Shown: positions 1-7,962 of the stretch, in pieces
How positions within the stretch are numbered: position 1 is the first letter of the stretch
Layout of the letters: every line of letters starts with the position of its first letter
NCBI GenBank assembly: GCA_040005635.1
Contig: JBDTYM010000042.1
Span: 1-35,205, forward strand
Direction of reading: 5' to 3'
DNA: 35,205 nt
Source: Dokdonella_A sp040005635
GTDB lineage: Bacteria > Pseudomonadota > Gammaproteobacteria > Xanthomonadales > Rhodanobacteraceae
Made by a program: the position numbers and the translations under genes
The notes under the pieces: model-generated
What the model was told of the DNA's origin: nothing
Seen by the model: only the letters and a program-made list of their open reading frames with translations
Databases searched by the model: none

Positions 1-1554
1 CGCATCCATCTGATTCGTGCCGCGCGCACCAGCATCGACATCCAGACCTTCATCTGGGCCGAGGACGACGCCGGCTGGCTCGTGCTCGACGAACTGATGG
101 CCGCCGCGCGTCGTGGCGTCAAGGTGCGCGTGCTCGCCGACCAGCTGTTTTCGCTCGACGATGTCGAGTGGCTCGCACGCATCGCACGTGCGCACCGCAA
201 CCTCGAAGTCCGCCTGTACAACCCGACCTTCGACGAGGCGGTCACGCAGCCGCTCGAGTTCGCCGCCGGCATCCTGTGCTGCTTCTCGAAGTTCAACCAG
301 CGCATGCACAACAAGCTGTTCCTCATCGACGGCGAGATCGGCATTGCCGGCGGCCGCAACATCGAGAACCGCTATTTCGACTGGGATCAGGAATTCGACT
401 ACCGCGACCGCGACGTGCTCGTGCTCGGCCCGCAGACCGGCGCCGAGATGCAGGTTTCGTTCGAGCAGTTCTGGCGTCATCCGCGCAGCGTGCCGCTGAC
501 GCGCCTGAATGATGTCAACGAACGCATCGTCGGCAACGCCGGCGCCGCGAAGGCACCGGCCGAGCCGCCGGACATCGACCACGCACGCATCGAATCCCTG
601 CGCGCGCGCGCCGCCGACAGCGCTTACATTCGCGAGCACTTCGCCGATGTCGCCGTACGCGTCGCGCGCGTGGACTACTTCTCCGATGCGCCCGACAAGG
701 CGCTGCGGCCGGACGATCCGGCCGAGCTCGAGCTGACCCAGCGCATCAGCGACCTGCTCGCCGGCGCGCACGATCAGGTCGTGTTCGAAACACCCTACCT
801 GGTCCTCAGTGCGCGTGCGCGCAAAGTGTTCCGCGAACTTTATCGACGCAAGCCGCGCGTGCCGGTGATCGTGTCGACGAACTCGTTGGCAGCCACGGAC
901 GCGTTCTACGTCTATGCGCTCTCGTACAAGTACAAGAAGCGCTACCTCAAGCGCTACGGCTTCCAGATCCACGAGTTCAAGCCGTTTCCGGCCGATGCCG
1001 CCGATTTCGTGCAGGACTATGAGCGGCTCGCCGGCGGCGGCACCACGGGCAGATACCAGCGCTATGGGCAGACGCCGCTGCGACGTGAGGGCGTGCGCCT
1101 CGGCCTGCATGGCAAGTCGATCGTCATCGACGACCGCGTCAGCGTGATCGGCTCGCACAACTTCGATCCGCGCTCGGACAACGTCAACACCGAATCGGGT
1201 TTCATCATCTACGACCGCACGGTCGCCGCGCAGGTGCGCAGCGCGGTACTGCGCGACGCCGCCCCTCGGAACGCCTGGACGATCGCGAAGCGCCAGCGGC
1301 CGAAGTTCCTGCAGACCATCAACAATGTGATCGCAACTGTATCGACCGCATTGCCGGTGTTCGACCTGTGGCCGTTCCGCTATGCGACCAGCTACGAATT
1401 GAAACCCGGCTGCGAGCCGCTGCCTCCCGGCGATGCAGGCTTTCAGGCCTGCTACGAGGATGTCGGAGACTTCCCCGAGGTCGATCTGTCCTCGAAGACG
1501 ATCTATACGCGCATCGTGACCGCCTTTGGCGCGGGACTGGTGGACATCCTCTGA
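1..1554 (+). CDS. Phospholipase D-family protein (cardiolipin synthase-like), 5' end outside window
   Basis: The reading frame is open from base 1, so the true start lies upstream; 517 codons precede the TGA. Two HKD motifs (HxKx4D) are visible: HNKLFLID near bases 307-330 followed by a GGRN element, and HGKSIVID near 1108-1131 followed by GSHNFDPRS. Paired HKD motifs form the single active site of the phospholipase D superfamily, which includes cardiolipin synthases that transfer phosphatidyl groups at the membrane. The N-terminal stretch (A..SIDIQTFIW, then AAARRGVKVRVLAD) is typical of the bacterial ClsC-like/PLD_2 group. Whether it makes cardiolipin or another phosphodiester product cannot be told from sequence. 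The next gene starts 127 bases downstream. A weak 5-bp hairpin (1556-1569) followed by four Ts lies after the stop and is not called as a terminator. Confidence 0.88.
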   Translation, partial: RIHLIRAARTSIDIQTFIWAEDDAGWLVLDELMAAARRGVKVRVLADQLFSLDDVEWLARIARAHRNLEVRLYNPTFDEAVTQPLEFAAGILCCFSKFNQRMHNKLFLIDGEIGIAGGRNIENRYFDWDQEFDYRDRDVLVLGPQTGAEMQVSFEQFWRHPRSVPLTRLNDVNERIVGNAGAAKAPAEPPDIDHARIESLRARAADSAYIREHFADVAVRVARVDYFSDAPDKALRPDDPAELELTQRISDLLAGAHDQVVFETPYLVLSARARKVFRELYRRKPRVPVIVSTNSLAATDAFYVYALSYKYKKRYLKRYGFQIHEFKPFPADAADFVQDYERLAGGGTTGRYQRYGQTPLRREGVRLGLHGKSIVIDDRVSVIGSHNFDPRSDNVNTESGFIIYDRTVAAQVRSAVLRDAAPRNAWTIAKRQRPKFLQTINNVIATVSTALPVFDLWPFRYATSYELKPGCEPLPPGDAGFQACYEDVGDFPEVDLSSKTIYTRIVTAFGAGLVDIL

Positions 1555-1623
1555 AATGCCTCCTGGCATCTGCCTTTTCGCGAATGCCGCACGCCACGTA
1601 ACGCCGATTGTTCCTCCTGCGCA

Positions 1624-1653
1624 TTGACGCGACCCGCCCCCGCTGGCTAGTCT
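1624..1653 (+). promoter_or_regulatory. Candidate sigma-70 promoter for the DUF1232 gene
   Basis: TTGACG at 1624-1629 matches the -35 consensus in five of six bases. TAGTCT at 1648-1653 is a weak -10, with an 18-base spacer. It would start transcription near 1660, about 20 bases before the ATG at 1682. This is a consensus match only. Confidence 0.4.
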
Positions 1654-1681
1654 CTTCCGTCGTCTCCCGCGGAGTTGTCCC

Positions 1682-2260
1682 ATGTCGCTCGCGATCACCA
1701 TCGAACTCGGCGATGCCGACCTGCAGCATTTCATCGACGCGATGAAGCGGGCGCAGGCGGAGGCCGCGCATCTGTCGCCGCGCGAAGTCACCGAGGCGGC
1801 GTCGAAGCTGCTGGTCGAAGGCCACGAGATCAAGCTGCCGAATTTCATCGCCGAACGCCTCGGCAAACTCGACAGCATGATCGCGATGGTCAATGACGAG
1901 GGCTTCTCGCTGCCGGAGGAGGACAAGCAGCGCGTGCTCGCCTGCCTGACCTATTTCGCCAATCCGCAGGACATCATTCCGGACAACGTGCCGGTGCTCG
2001 GCTTTCTCGACGATGCCATCATGATCGAGCTGTGCGTGCGCGAGTTGCAGCACGAGATCGAGGCGTACGAAGACTTCGTCGAGTATCGCAAGAACGAAGC
2101 GGCAGCGCGCGGCGTCGATCCGGCCAGCCTGAAGACTCAACGGCTCGAATGGGCCGAGGCGCGCCGCGTCGAGCTGATCGACCGCATGCGCAAGCGCCGT
2201 GGCCAGAGCTACCAGAGCAGTGGCGGCTGGAAGCCGACGCTGTTCTCGTTCCGCGGCTGA
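1682..2260 (+). CDS. DUF1232 (YkvA-like) protein
   Basis: 192-residue protein with a DUF1232 core around residues 70-130. The family signature is seen as a YFANPQDIIPDNVPVLG-like stretch followed by DD, ahead of a conserved acidic/helical segment. DUF1232 proteins are small, common in bacteria, and their biochemical role is not established. No signal peptide is seen, so a cytoplasmic or membrane-associated location is likely. The start at 1682 has a GGAG Shine-Dalgarno element 7 bases upstream; a nearby alternative frame starting at 1675 is a shadow. The C-terminus is basic. It is the last gene before a bidirectional terminator and converges on the RDD gene. Confidence 0.85.
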   Translation: MSLAITIELGDADLQHFIDAMKRAQAEAAHLSPREVTEAASKLLVEGHEIKLPNFIAERLGKLDSMIAMVNDEGFSLPEEDKQRVLACLTYFANPQDIIPDNVPVLGFLDDAIMIELCVRELQHEIEAYEDFVEYRKNEAAARGVDPASLKTQRLEWAEARRVELIDRMRKRRGQSYQSSGGWKPTLFSFRG

Positions 2261-2280
2261 TCGATCTGGAGACACCGAAG

Positions 2281-2306
2281 AAAAAGGCCGCTCACGCGGC
2301 CTTTTT
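2281..2306. terminator. Bidirectional rho-independent terminator
   Basis: A perfect 11-bp stem (AAAAAGGCCGC / GCGGCCTTTTT) with a TCAC loop has T-runs on both strands. It sits between the convergent DUF1232 gene (ends 2260) and RDD gene (ends 2328), and so can serve both. Confidence 0.92.
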
Positions 2307-2327
2307 CATGCGCGCTGCGGACACGGT

Positions 2328-3491
2328 CTAGAACCCGCTGCCGCCCTGCGCGTTCGCACCGATACTCGCCAGCGATGCGGCGAAGACGAAGAAGCCGACG
2401 ATGGCGAGCGCAATGCCGCCGATCAGCAGGACGTTCAGCAGCCAGCCGTACCAGGGCATCGGCGGCCGTACCGCGGGTACGGGTTGTCCCGGCTGGACGC
2501 CGTTGAACACCACCAGCGTACTCGCCATCATGTCGTGCAATGCCTGCTTGCGCGCGGTCCAGCCCGCCAGCAGGTAGCCGACGTTGAGAATCAGGCCGGA
2601 CACGATCTTGCCGAAGTAGCGTCCACTGGCTCGACCGAAACCGATGCGCTGGCCGAAGTCATCGACGACCTTGATGCCCATCGCCATCTTGCCGGGCGTC
2701 GCCTGCGCGGCGGCGCTCTCGAACAGCGCGAAATACAGCCATTGGCCGATGAAGAGCACGAGGAACGGCACCACCATCATGCCGAACATCGCGCCTGGAC
2801 GGATGTCACCCCCGGCGCCGACCGCACCCATCACGCCGACCCCGACCACAGCCTGTATGACGGCCGACGCGATACCGATCAGGAGGCCATCGATGACCAT
2901 GGCGGCGCAGCGACGCCAGAAGCCGGCATGGATCGTTTCGCCGGGCGGCAATGCGTACAGGTTGGCTTGCCCGTCGACGCTGGCTTCGCTGCGCTGTGTC
3001 GGCAACACGGTCACAGCGACCGAGGCGGACGCGGCCGGTGTCGTGCTGAACAGGTCGGTCGCCGGCGGCAGTGGCGGCGGCGCGGCGGCGGCCGGAGTCG
3101 CGAATTCGCGGAATGGACGCCACGTATTCGAGCCCACTTCGGCGATGTTGAGGCTGTCCGGCCACAGGCCGTGCTCGACGCGCTCCTCCACGAAGACCCG
3201 CGGCACCGGTCCGCGCGGCGCGTTGTCGAGCAGTACGAACAGCGCCGGACGACCATCCGGCGCGCAAATTTCCGCTTCCGCACCGACTGCCGCAGCGCCG
3301 GCTTGCAGCGTCTGCAGCTTGCCGAGATCGTCGCTCTGCTTGACGGTAAGCGGCGCGCGCGCGATCAGCTGACTGGTCAGCTTGTCTGGTTCCATGCGGA
3401 AATACCCAGCCAACGCCGGCCACACCGACTCAGGCGCGTGGCCGGGCAGAACCGCACCGGTCAGCACCAGCGCGTAGTTGCTGTTTTCCAT
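2328..3491 (-). CDS. RDD-family membrane protein with GYF_2-like N-terminal region
   Basis: 387 residues. Residues 1-75 form a small alpha/beta region often seen ahead of RDD domains in Xanthomonadales. Residues 85-128 resemble a GYF_2/DUF4339 module (RGPVPRVFVEE ... NTWRPF). Residues 130-185 are an Ala/Pro-rich linker. The RDD domain spans about 188-331, with the diagnostic Arg-Arg at 193-194, Asp201, TPGKMAMGIKVV at 265-276 and Asp320. A further membrane helix lies at about 349-373. RDD proteins are inner-membrane proteins, some linked to ion transport, but a substrate cannot be assigned. The start is well supported by a GGGGGAGG ribosome-binding site 5 bases upstream. It ends just before the shared terminator. 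Confidence 0.85.
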   Translation of the reverse strand: MENSNYALVLTGAVLPGHAPESVWPALAGYFRMEPDKLTSQLIARAPLTVKQSDDLGKLQTLQAGAAAVGAEAEICAPDGRPALFVLLDNAPRGPVPRVFVEERVEHGLWPDSLNIAEVGSNTWRPFREFATPAAAAPPPLPPATDLFSTTPAASASVAVTVLPTQRSEASVDGQANLYALPPGETIHAGFWRRCAAMVIDGLLIGIASAVIQAVVGVGVMGAVGAGGDIRPGAMFGMMVVPFLVLFIGQWLYFALFESAAAQATPGKMAMGIKVVDDFGQRIGFGRASGRYFGKIVSGLILNVGYLLAGWTARKQALHDMMASTLVVFNGVQPGQPVPAVRPPMPWYGWLLNVLLIGGIALAIVGFFVFAASLASIGANAQGGSGF

Positions 3492-3526
3492 TTCGACCTC
3501 CCCCGAGGCGTGCGTTCCGCCCTAGC

Positions 3527-4813
3527 CTACGGCCTTTCGAGGATCGCCGTCACGCCCATGCCGCCCGCGGTGCAGATCGAGACCAAGCCGCGGCCCGAAC
3601 CTTTCTCTTCGAGCAGCCGCGCCAATGTGGCGACGACGCGCGCGCCGGTCGCTGCAAACGGATGGCCGGCCGCGAGGCTGGAGCCATTCACGTTGATCCT
3701 GGCCGGGTCGATGCTGCCGAGCGGCGCGTCGAGGCCCAGGCGGTTCTTGCAATAGTCGGCGGATTCCCACGCGCGCAGCGTGCACAGCACCTGCGCGGCG
3801 AACGCCTCGTGCAGCTCGTAGAAGTCGAAATCCTGCAGTCTGATGCCGGCCTCGGCGAGCATGCGCGGGACGGCGATCGTCGGCGCCATCAACAAGCCCT
3901 CGCCGTGGATGAAATCCACCGCGGCGACGCGCGCATGGGTCAGGTACGCCTGCACCTTGAGCCCGCGCGAGGCGGCCCATTCGTCGCTCGCCAGCAGTAC
4001 GGCGGCGGCGCCGTCGGACAACGCGCTCGAGTTGCCGGCCGTCAAGGTGCCGTGGCCGGAGGTCTTGTCGAACGCAGGCTTCAACGCGGCCAGTTTCTCC
4101 AGGGTCGTATCCGCACGCAGCACATTGTCGCGCTCGACGCCGCGGAACGGCACGATGAGGTCCTTGAAGAAACCGCGCGCGTAGGCGGCCGCCAGCTTCT
4201 GGTGGCTGCCGAGTGCCATCCTGTCCTGCTCCTCGCGCGCGATCTTCCACTCCTGCGCCATCAGTTCGCAGTGATCGCCCATCGACTTGCCGGTGCGCGG
4301 TTCCGCGACGCCGGGAAACGACGGCTTCAATTCGGACAGCGAGAACCCCTTGACCGCGGTTTCGAGCTTTTCCAGCGGCGTCTTCGCGCGATTCATGGCG
4401 AGGACGCGCTGCTGCAGCGGCCTGGAGTAGACGATCGGCACATCGCTGGTGGTATCGGCGCCACCAGCGATGCCGGCGTCGATCTGGCCAGTCGCGATCT
4501 TGCTGGCGACGATGATGGCATTGTCGAGCGAGGTGCCGCAGGCGCGCGCCGTCGTGATGCCGGGGGTGGTCGGCGCAAGCCCGGATGACAGCGTCGCCTC
4601 GCGCGCAATGTTCCAGTCCGTCGAGTGCCTGATGACCGAGCCGAACGCGACCTCGCCGAGTTCGACACCATGCAGGCCGAAACGCTCGACCAGCGCGCCC
4701 AGCGTCTTCACCGCCATGCCGAAGTTGCCGACGTCTGCATACGCGGTGTTGTTGCGGCAGAACGGAATGCGCACGCCGCCGATGATGCCGACGCGAGTGA
4801 GACTTTGATTCAT
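3527..4813 (-). CDS. Thiolase (acetyl-CoA acyltransferase, FadI-like)
   Basis: 428 residues, close to FadI (about 436). Thiolases cleave 3-ketoacyl-CoA with CoA, or run the reverse Claisen condensation. The catalytic Cys is in TTARACGTSLDN (Cys92), the conserved HEAFAAQ block has the His form typical of FadI/trifunctional-beta thiolases, the catalytic His is in AAGHPFAATGAR, and the second Cys is in CTAGGMG. The start at 4813 has AGGA 8 bases upstream, and its ATG overlaps the upstream acyltransferase stop (ATGA, 4810-4813), implying translational coupling. It is the last gene of a four-gene overlapping unit. No FadJ-type partner is nearby, so the physiological substrate is unclear. Confidence 0.93.
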   Translation of the reverse strand: MNQSLTRVGIIGGVRIPFCRNNTAYADVGNFGMAVKTLGALVERFGLHGVELGEVAFGSVIRHSTDWNIAREATLSSGLAPTTPGITTARACGTSLDNAIIVASKIATGQIDAGIAGGADTTSDVPIVYSRPLQQRVLAMNRAKTPLEKLETAVKGFSLSELKPSFPGVAEPRTGKSMGDHCELMAQEWKIAREEQDRMALGSHQKLAAAYARGFFKDLIVPFRGVERDNVLRADTTLEKLAALKPAFDKTSGHGTLTAGNSSALSDGAAAVLLASDEWAASRGLKVQAYLTHARVAAVDFIHGEGLLMAPTIAVPRMLAEAGIRLQDFDFYELHEAFAAQVLCTLRAWESADYCKNRLGLDAPLGSIDPARINVNGSSLAAGHPFAATGARVVATLARLLEEKGSGRGLVSICTAGGMGVTAILERP

Positions 4814-5781
4814 GCTTGAGTTCCTGCAGCAGGCACGCTGTCAGAGAGCCTACCCTCTGCGACCTCTTTTGAGAACGGCGACGGTGCATGCAGGCTGGCC
4901 GCATCGCTGAGCCACGTCGGCCACTCGCTCCAGAACAGCCAGGCCGCGGGTTCTGCGCGAATCAAACGGTCGAGCGAACTCGCAAGGCCCGCGAGCGCCA
5001 CGTCAGCGGGTGCTGGCGCGACGGCTTCACCGATGACCAACTTGCGCCGCCCGCGCGCCAGATCCATCTCCACCCAGTAGGGCACGATCGGCACACCCGC
5101 CTCGGCGGCCAGGGCCAGCGATCCGTCCGGCAGGCTCGCCGGGCGATCGAGCAGGCGCACCGGTCGTTGTCCTCGTGGCGCCAGTCGCGGCGGCATGTCC
5201 ATCACGCTGATCACGGGCACCCCACTTCTAAGCGTATTGAGGATTTTCTCGCGCACGCCGGGGCGATAAGCGTTTGGGCGTCCGCTGATTCGTTCGACCT
5301 CGGCAAATCGAGCCGCCCCGTATCGGTAGCGGACCGGATGCTGAGCGAAATTCGCGCGGTCGAAGCGCGCGGCGATGAGCACGACGTCGCGCCCATGCCG
5401 CCGCAGATCGCGAAACACCCACAACCCGGTACCGTAATGAAAGCTGGTCGCGACAAATGCGCCCGATGGCCAAGTGCCCTGCACCTCGACATGCGCCGGA
5501 AACCAATCCACCGGACGCCTGCGCGACAACTGCAGATCGACCGCGTCGAGCAGCCACACCGTGCGTACGTCGCGCTGCAGCGCTTCGATGTCGGCGATCG
5601 GCAGATAATTCGGCGCGATCGCAGCAGCGGCGGCGGCAGGCTCCGGATAGATGTTTTTCAGGCGCGCCAGGCACCGGTAGCAGGCATAGGCCATTGGCCA
5701 GGGCAGCCAGGACGGCAACCACGGTGCGAGATAGAGGATCCATAGATCGTGTATGGATTTGCGCAGCGCGCTGAGATTCAT
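4810..5781 (-). CDS. LpxL/HtrB-like lysophospholipid acyltransferase family protein
   Basis: 323 residues, similar in length and layout to LpxL/LpxM lipid A acyltransferases (about 306-323). It has an N-terminal amphipathic/hydrophobic segment (residues 12-38) and a conserved core around residues 105-300. The family's HX4(D/E) catalytic box would be at His115 (FHYGTGLW), but position +5 is Leu120 instead of an acid. The usual dyad is therefore incomplete. Related divergent LpxL-like proteins occur in aryl-polyene and glycolipid clusters, and activity on a non-lipid-A acceptor or loss of activity are both possible. Its start overlaps the GNAT gene by 4 bases (5778-5781) and its stop overlaps the thiolase start by 4 bases. 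Confidence 0.75.
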   Translation of the reverse strand: MNLSALRKSIHDLWILYLAPWLPSWLPWPMAYACYRCLARLKNIYPEPAAAAAAIAPNYLPIADIEALQRDVRTVWLLDAVDLQLSRRRPVDWFPAHVEVQGTWPSGAFVATSFHYGTGLWVFRDLRRHGRDVVLIAARFDRANFAQHPVRYRYGAARFAEVERISGRPNAYRPGVREKILNTLRSGVPVISVMDMPPRLAPRGQRPVRLLDRPASLPDGSLALAAEAGVPIVPYWVEMDLARGRRKLVIGEAVAPAPADVALAGLASSLDRLIRAEPAAWLFWSEWPTWLSDAASLHAPSPFSKEVAEGRLSDSVPAAGTQA

Positions 5782-6260
5782 GGAGCCGCCTCAGCCCACG
5801 CCCCAGCTCGCTCCAGCAACCGGTATTCGGTTTCGACCATGCCCAGTGTTTCGTAGGTCGCCAGCGCGGAGCGATTGTTCTTTTCGACGTACAGACGCAG
5901 CCCGACGACGCCCGCCGCCAGTCCTGCACGTCGTTCGACCTCCGCGTACAACGCGCGAAACACGCCGTGGCGGCGGGCTTCGCGAATGACATACACGCTC
6001 TGCAACCACCACCAGTCGCCGTCGCGCCAGTCGCTCCACTCGCGCGTCACCATCAGGCAGCCGACCGCTTCTCCCGCGCGCTGCGCAACCAGATAGAAGC
6101 CGCGCGCCGGCTGCTCGAACACCGCGGCAACGCCGCGCGCGAGCGTGGCCGGATCGAGTGCCTTGTGTTCCGTCTCCCATGCCATCGCCGCGTTCGCGTC
6201 GGCGATGAAACCGATGTCGCTCGCCTCGGCATCGCGGATCAGCAGCTCGATGGCGCTCAT
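5778..6260 (-). CDS. GNAT-family N-acetyltransferase
   Basis: 160 residues covering one complete GNAT fold. Motif A, the acetyl-CoA pyrophosphate loop, is seen as SVYVIREARRHGVFRALYAEV at about residues 88-108, and motif B as LYVEKNNRSALATYETLGM at about 123-141. GNAT enzymes move an acetyl group from acetyl-CoA to an amine; the acceptor cannot be predicted. It is the second gene of the overlapping unit. Its ATG overlaps the methyltransferase stop (6257-6260) and its stop overlaps the acyltransferase start, so its product is probably made in step with theirs. Confidence 0.86.
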   Translation of the reverse strand: MSAIELLIRDAEASDIGFIADANAAMAWETEHKALDPATLARGVAAVFEQPARGFYLVAQRAGEAVGCLMVTREWSDWRDGDWWWLQSVYVIREARRHGVFRALYAEVERRAGLAAGVVGLRLYVEKNNRSALATYETLGMVETEYRLLERAGAWAEAAP

Positions 6261-7516
6261 GCGGCCCCACGCTTGCGGTTATAAGCCGAAACGTACAGCT
6301 CGCCCACGGCCAGGTCGACGAATGAGTAGGGCTGCAGCTCCGGCGTGTAGTCGACACGATCATGGGTTCGCAGCGCCACACGCCAAGGCTCGAAGTCGAG
6401 CCCGCGCAGCTCGCGTTCGAACGCCGGTACCGTGATCGGATTCAGTTCGGTGAACCACTGCCAATACTGCGCGGGCGTCGCGTGGTCGCCGCTGCGGTCA
6501 ATGCGCTCGGGTTCGCTGCCGAGCACCTGTTCGCGCACCCACTCGCGCGGCCGTTTCAAGTGGACGTAGGGCTCCTGCTGGGCGAAACGGAACTCGCCGA
6601 GGTGGTTGCCGACATCGGAGTAGTACAAGCCCGGATGGATCATCAACAGACCGCCGGGACGCAGCACGCGACGGATTTCGGAGAGCGCCTGAGCATAGCC
6701 GCCCTCGATGTGCTCGACCGATCCCCACGACAGCACGACATCGAAATAGTCGTCGTCGAAGGGGATCGCATTGGCGCTGGCCGGCAGGAAACGCAGCTCG
6801 TTGGGCAGTTGTTCGATCGGCAGATGCGCTAGCCGCGCGATCTCCATGAGGCGCTCGTAGCCGCGGAATGGATCGATGCCGACCAGCTCCTGCGGCCGCC
6901 GCCGCAGGGCGATGCCGAGATCGGTGATGCCGTCGCCGCAACCGACATCGAGGATGCGGCCGCCGAGCAGCGGTGAATCGCCGAGCAGATAGCTCGTCGT
7001 GGTCCGCGCGGCGTGGTCGAAATGCTTGTAGAACCAATCCTGCGCGCCTCGCTTCCACGACAACGCCTCGACCGGCGTCGTGCCCGCGGCACTGCGCAGT
7101 TGCCAGGCGAGTTGCAGCGCGGTGTCGTCGACCGCTGCGCCGACTTCGAACGGCAGCGCCGCCGCGCCGGCTTTGCGCAACTCGCCACCGACGCGGCACC
7201 AAAGCGCAACCTGCGCCACGTAGCGACCGACCGGCAAACCCGCTCGCGGCGCCAGTGCATGCACGTCGTACGCGCCGCGCGGCAGCCAGCTGACGTCCCA
7301 GCCGCCTGCGGCCAGTTGCGCATGAGCCACCGTCGCATCGGACACCGCGTCGACGATGTCGAGCGACACGTCGACATCGAACGCCACGGCCGCGCCGACT
7401 TCGATGCGGACCGTGAGTACGAAGGGGACGTCTCCGGAAAATTCCGAAGCGGCCAGTGATGCCCGGAGCAGCGACAGGTCGGACATGGAAAGCGTCAGGG
7501 AAAAAGGGGCGTGCAT
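6257..7516 (-). CDS. SAM-dependent class I methyltransferase with N-terminal Wzt_C-like beta domain
   Basis: 419 residues from the ATG at 7516. Residues 20-126 are rich in beta strands and resemble the carbohydrate-binding C-terminal domain of the O-antigen ABC transporter subunit Wzt (pattern ending LPVGRYVAQVALW ... LPFEVG). Residues 185-310 form a class I methyltransferase: motif I ILDVGCGDG at 188-196, acidic GIDPF at 213-217, a FDVVLSWGSVEHI block at 258-270 and RRVLRPGGLLMIHP at 282-295. The pairing suggests methylation of a glycan or glycan end, which is an inference. No Shine-Dalgarno is seen, but the ATG follows the stop of a small upstream ORF after one base (TAA-C-ATG). A later ATG at 7486 is the alternative start. 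The open frame continues upstream, but there it only mirrors ntrC. Confidence 0.82.
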   Translation of the reverse strand: MHAPFSLTLSMSDLSLLRASLAASEFSGDVPFVLTVRIEVGAAVAFDVDVSLDIVDAVSDATVAHAQLAAGGWDVSWLPRGAYDVHALAPRAGLPVGRYVAQVALWCRVGGELRKAGAAALPFEVGAAVDDTALQLAWQLRSAAGTTPVEALSWKRGAQDWFYKHFDHAARTTTSYLLGDSPLLGGRILDVGCGDGITDLGIALRRRPQELVGIDPFRGYERLMEIARLAHLPIEQLPNELRFLPASANAIPFDDDYFDVVLSWGSVEHIEGGYAQALSEIRRVLRPGGLLMIHPGLYYSDVGNHLGEFRFAQQEPYVHLKRPREWVREQVLGSEPERIDRSGDHATPAQYWQWFTELNPITVPAFERELRGLDFEPWRVALRTHDRVDYTPELQPYSFVDLAVGELYVSAYNRKRGAA

Positions 7517-7517
7517 G

Positions 7518-7814
7518 TTAACAGGCGATATCCGGCGCCAGGATCGCGCGGCACATCGGCGCCGCGAAAACGGCCTCGGCATGGCGCGCGCACGGCGCTG
7601 GCGGCAGCTCGAACCGCGTGTAGTGCCGCGCACGTAGCTGTTGTACGAACAACACACTGCGGGCCGCATCGATGCCGCTCGATCTCGAGCCGTTGCGCAA
7701 TGGCTGCGGATGCCGCTCGAAACGCGCCGGCAAGGATTCGCTTCCCGAGGCGCCGAGCCGCCACAGGAGCGCGGCGAAATCGAGCGCGCAGATCGCATTC
7801 GGCGGACGCGGCAC
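7518..7814 (-). CDS. Small hypothetical ORF, possibly the 3' part of a frameshifted gene
   Basis: 98 codons from a GTG, with GC-rich third positions like real genes here. I do not recognise the product (Leu/Ala/Arg-rich, with an ALDFAALLWRLG segment and a CRAILAPDIAC end). The TAA stop is one base before the methyltransferase ATG, which argues for translational coupling. No ribosome-binding site precedes the GTG. Another minus frame (GTG at 7899, ARGELDTLALPLAVFAAYRL) has coding-like codon use upstream and loses it near 7840-7850, where this frame gains it. The two may be one gene with a frameshift or a sequencing indel. The 7517-7962 stretch holds nothing else I can support. Confidence 0.4.
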   Translation of the reverse strand: MPRPPNAICALDFAALLWRLGASGSESLPARFERHPQPLRNGSRSSGIDAARSVLFVQQLRARHYTRFELPPAPCARHAEAVFAAPMCRAILAPDIAC

Positions 7815-7962
7815 ACCGGGTCGGCGCCCGCCCGCGTAGTCGATACGCGGCGAACACTGCCAACGGCAGCGCCAGCGTGTCGAGCTCGCCGCGCGCCACC
7901 CAGCGTATTGCGCGGACCGTCGCGGATCGGACCTGAGAGGGTTGTCCTCGCGGAGCGCCAGC

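Noticed and set aside
1556..1578. Small hairpin followed by four Ts after the phospholipase D gene
   Set aside because: Only a 5-bp stem and the Ts are 5 bases away; not a convincing terminator.
2199..3755. 518-codon plus-strand open frame
   Set aside because: Covers the antisense of the RDD gene and both its flanks; low-complexity composition and it crosses a strong terminator.
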